A DNA stretch of 8,679 bases from Ruminococcaceae bacterium UBA1865 (GTDB lineage Bacteria; Bacillota; Clostridia; Oscillospirales; Acutalibacteraceae): the NCBI GenBank assembly GCA_002338255.1, contig DDHX01000001.1, positions 30,905 through 39,583 of the forward strand, written 5' to 3'. Shown here in pieces: positions 7,614-8,679 of the stretch. Each line of letters begins with the position of its first letter. The stretch's first letter is position 1. Both the position numbers and the translations under genes were made by a program. The notes beneath the pieces are model-generated. The model saw only the letters and a program-made list of their open reading frames with translations, ran no database searches and was not told where the DNA came from.

Positions 7614-8679
7614 ATGCCATTGCCGGAAGCCTTTCTACAGGAATTAAAAGCACGCAGCGATATTTCTGAGGTCGCCGCGTCCTATGTCAATCTGCGGCAT
7701 AGCGGCAGAAACATGGTGGGACTTTGTCCATTTCACAGTGAGAAAACACCTTCTTTCAACGTCTACCCCGAGAATGGCTCCTTTTACTGCTTTGGCTGTG
7801 GGGCAGGTGGAGACGTTATCACGTTTGTCCGCCGCATTGAAAATCTGGACTACATGGAGGCGGTTCGCTTTTTAGCGCAGCGTGCCGGACTGCAGATACC
7901 TGAAAATAATGTTGACGACGGCATGGGTAAGCTCAAGGCACGTATTTTGGAGATTAACAGGGAAACAGCCCGCTTTTACAACAATGTTTTAAATTCCGGA
8001 GAAGGTGCAGTCGGCATGGAGTATTTAACCCGCCGCGCTTTAACACCCAATACAATTCGCCGTTTCGGGCTTGGCTATGCTCCGGCTTCTCGTTTCGCAT
8101 TGGTTGACTATCTTGAAAAAAAGGGTTATACCCAAAACGAAATGGTTTTGGCTAACGTAGCATTCAAGGGCAGAAGCGGGAAATCGATTGACCGTTTTTT
8201 TTCACGCGTCATGTTTCCAATCATTGATTTGCGCGGCAATGTAATTGCTTTCGGTGGCCGTGTTATGACCGACGAAAAGCCTAAATACCTTAATACTTCT
8301 GAAACGCCGGTGTTTAACAAGGGAAGCTTTCTGTTTGCACTTAACTTTGCGAAAGCCAGCGGAAGCGAACAGTTGATTCTATGTGAAGGATATATGGATG
8401 TTATATCCATGCATCAGGCAGGTTTTGCCAACGCAGTTGCAACGCTTGGTACAGCTTTAACATCAAATCAGGCACATTTGATGGCAAGGTACACGAAAGA
8501 GGTCATTGTTTCTTACGATTCGGATGAGGCCGGGCAAAAAGCTGCATCACGTTCTATTCCGATTCTGCGTGAGGCAGGGCTGCTGGTTAAGGTGCTTACC
8601 ATTGCCGGCGGCAAGGATCCAGATGAGTACATAAGGGCAAACGGCCAGAACGGCCGTATAAAATTCAAGCAATTGCTCG
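7614..8679 (+). CDS. dnaG: DNA primase DnaG, 3' truncated by window end
   Basis: The frame stays open from the ATG at 7614 to the window end (355 codons plus one base). Primase makes RNA primers for replication, working with DnaB-type helicase. The CHC2 zinc-binding domain occupies about residues 1-95, with ligands Cys38, His41, Cys59 and Cys62 (LCPFHSEKTPSF and FYCFGCGAGGDV). The catalytic core begins near 115 and contains FFSRVMFPIIDLRGNVIAFGGR (195-216) and KYLNTSET (224-231). The Toprim domain shows CEGYMDV with Glu258 and SYDSDEAG with Asp302 and Asp304, followed by KDPDEYI (334-340). The rest of the core and the helicase-binding C-terminus lie beyond the window. AAAGGGGGG at 7598-7606 is the ribosome binding site; the ATG at 7609 is out of frame. 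In many Firmicutes rpoD follows dnaG, which could be the next gene but is not seen here. Confidence 0.98.
   Translation, partial: MPLPEAFLQELKARSDISEVAASYVNLRHSGRNMVGLCPFHSEKTPSFNVYPENGSFYCFGCGAGGDVITFVRRIENLDYMEAVRFLAQRAGLQIPENNVDDGMGKLKARILEINRETARFYNNVLNSGEGAVGMEYLTRRALTPNTIRRFGLGYAPASRFALVDYLEKKGYTQNEMVLANVAFKGRSGKSIDRFFSRVMFPIIDLRGNVIAFGGRVMTDEKPKYLNTSETPVFNKGSFLFALNFAKASGSEQLILCEGYMDVISMHQAGFANAVATLGTALTSNQAHLMARYTKEVIVSYDSDEAGQKAASRSIPILREAGLLVKVLTIAGGKDPDEYIRANGQNGRIKFKQLL

Overview
The window is a chromosomal, housekeeping-type region of a low-to-moderate GC Gram-positive bacterium, most likely a member of the Clostridia. The Oscillospiraceae/Ruminococcaceae are my best guess, from protein style only. 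The evidence is: a perfect CIRCE operator in front of groES-groEL, a pyruvate kinase carrying the extra C-terminal PEP-utiliser-type domain, a zinc-type L31 protein, strong AGGAGG-like ribosome binding sites, and a dgt-dnaG gene pair of the kind seen in Firmicutes. I see no insertion sequence, phage gene, CRISPR array, tRNA or rRNA. All genes look intact except the two cut by the window ends.

Layout. 1-547 (+) is the C-terminal part of a YegS/DgkB-type lipid kinase. 548-707 holds a candidate promoter and the CIRCE operator (648-674). groES (708-992) and groEL (1028-2656) follow as one heat-shock operon, ended by a strong terminator (2691-2720). The pyruvate kinase gene pyk (4489-2732, -) converges on that terminator. 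A 197-bp intergenic region (4490-4686) carries two divergent sigma-A-like promoters, each with a 10-bp palindrome over its -10 box. To its right on the + strand lie a membrane-anchored VanY-like protein (4687-5505), rpmE (5612-5815) with its own promoter and a 13-bp-stem terminator, a YigZ/IMPACT protein (5898-6521), a type-2 dGTPase-like HD hydrolase (6588-7583) and the first 355 codons of DNA primase dnaG (7614 to the end).

How the genes relate. groES and groEL form the chaperonin and are predicted to be controlled by HrcA through CIRCE. Pyk is the last step of glycolysis and appears to be a single-gene unit. rpmE is a stand-alone ribosomal protein transcript. dgt and dnaG are 30 bp apart and probably cotranscribed, pairing a dNTP-pool enzyme with replication priming.

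The most unusual element is the VanY-like gene at 4687-5505. It keeps the recognisable scaffold of a D-Ala-D-Ala carboxypeptidase but has lost two of three zinc ligands, the catalytic glutamate and the arginine of the SGYR motif. It is otherwise full length, with its own promoter, so it looks like an expressed pseudoenzyme rather than a decayed gene. I found no convincing new multi-gene system here.
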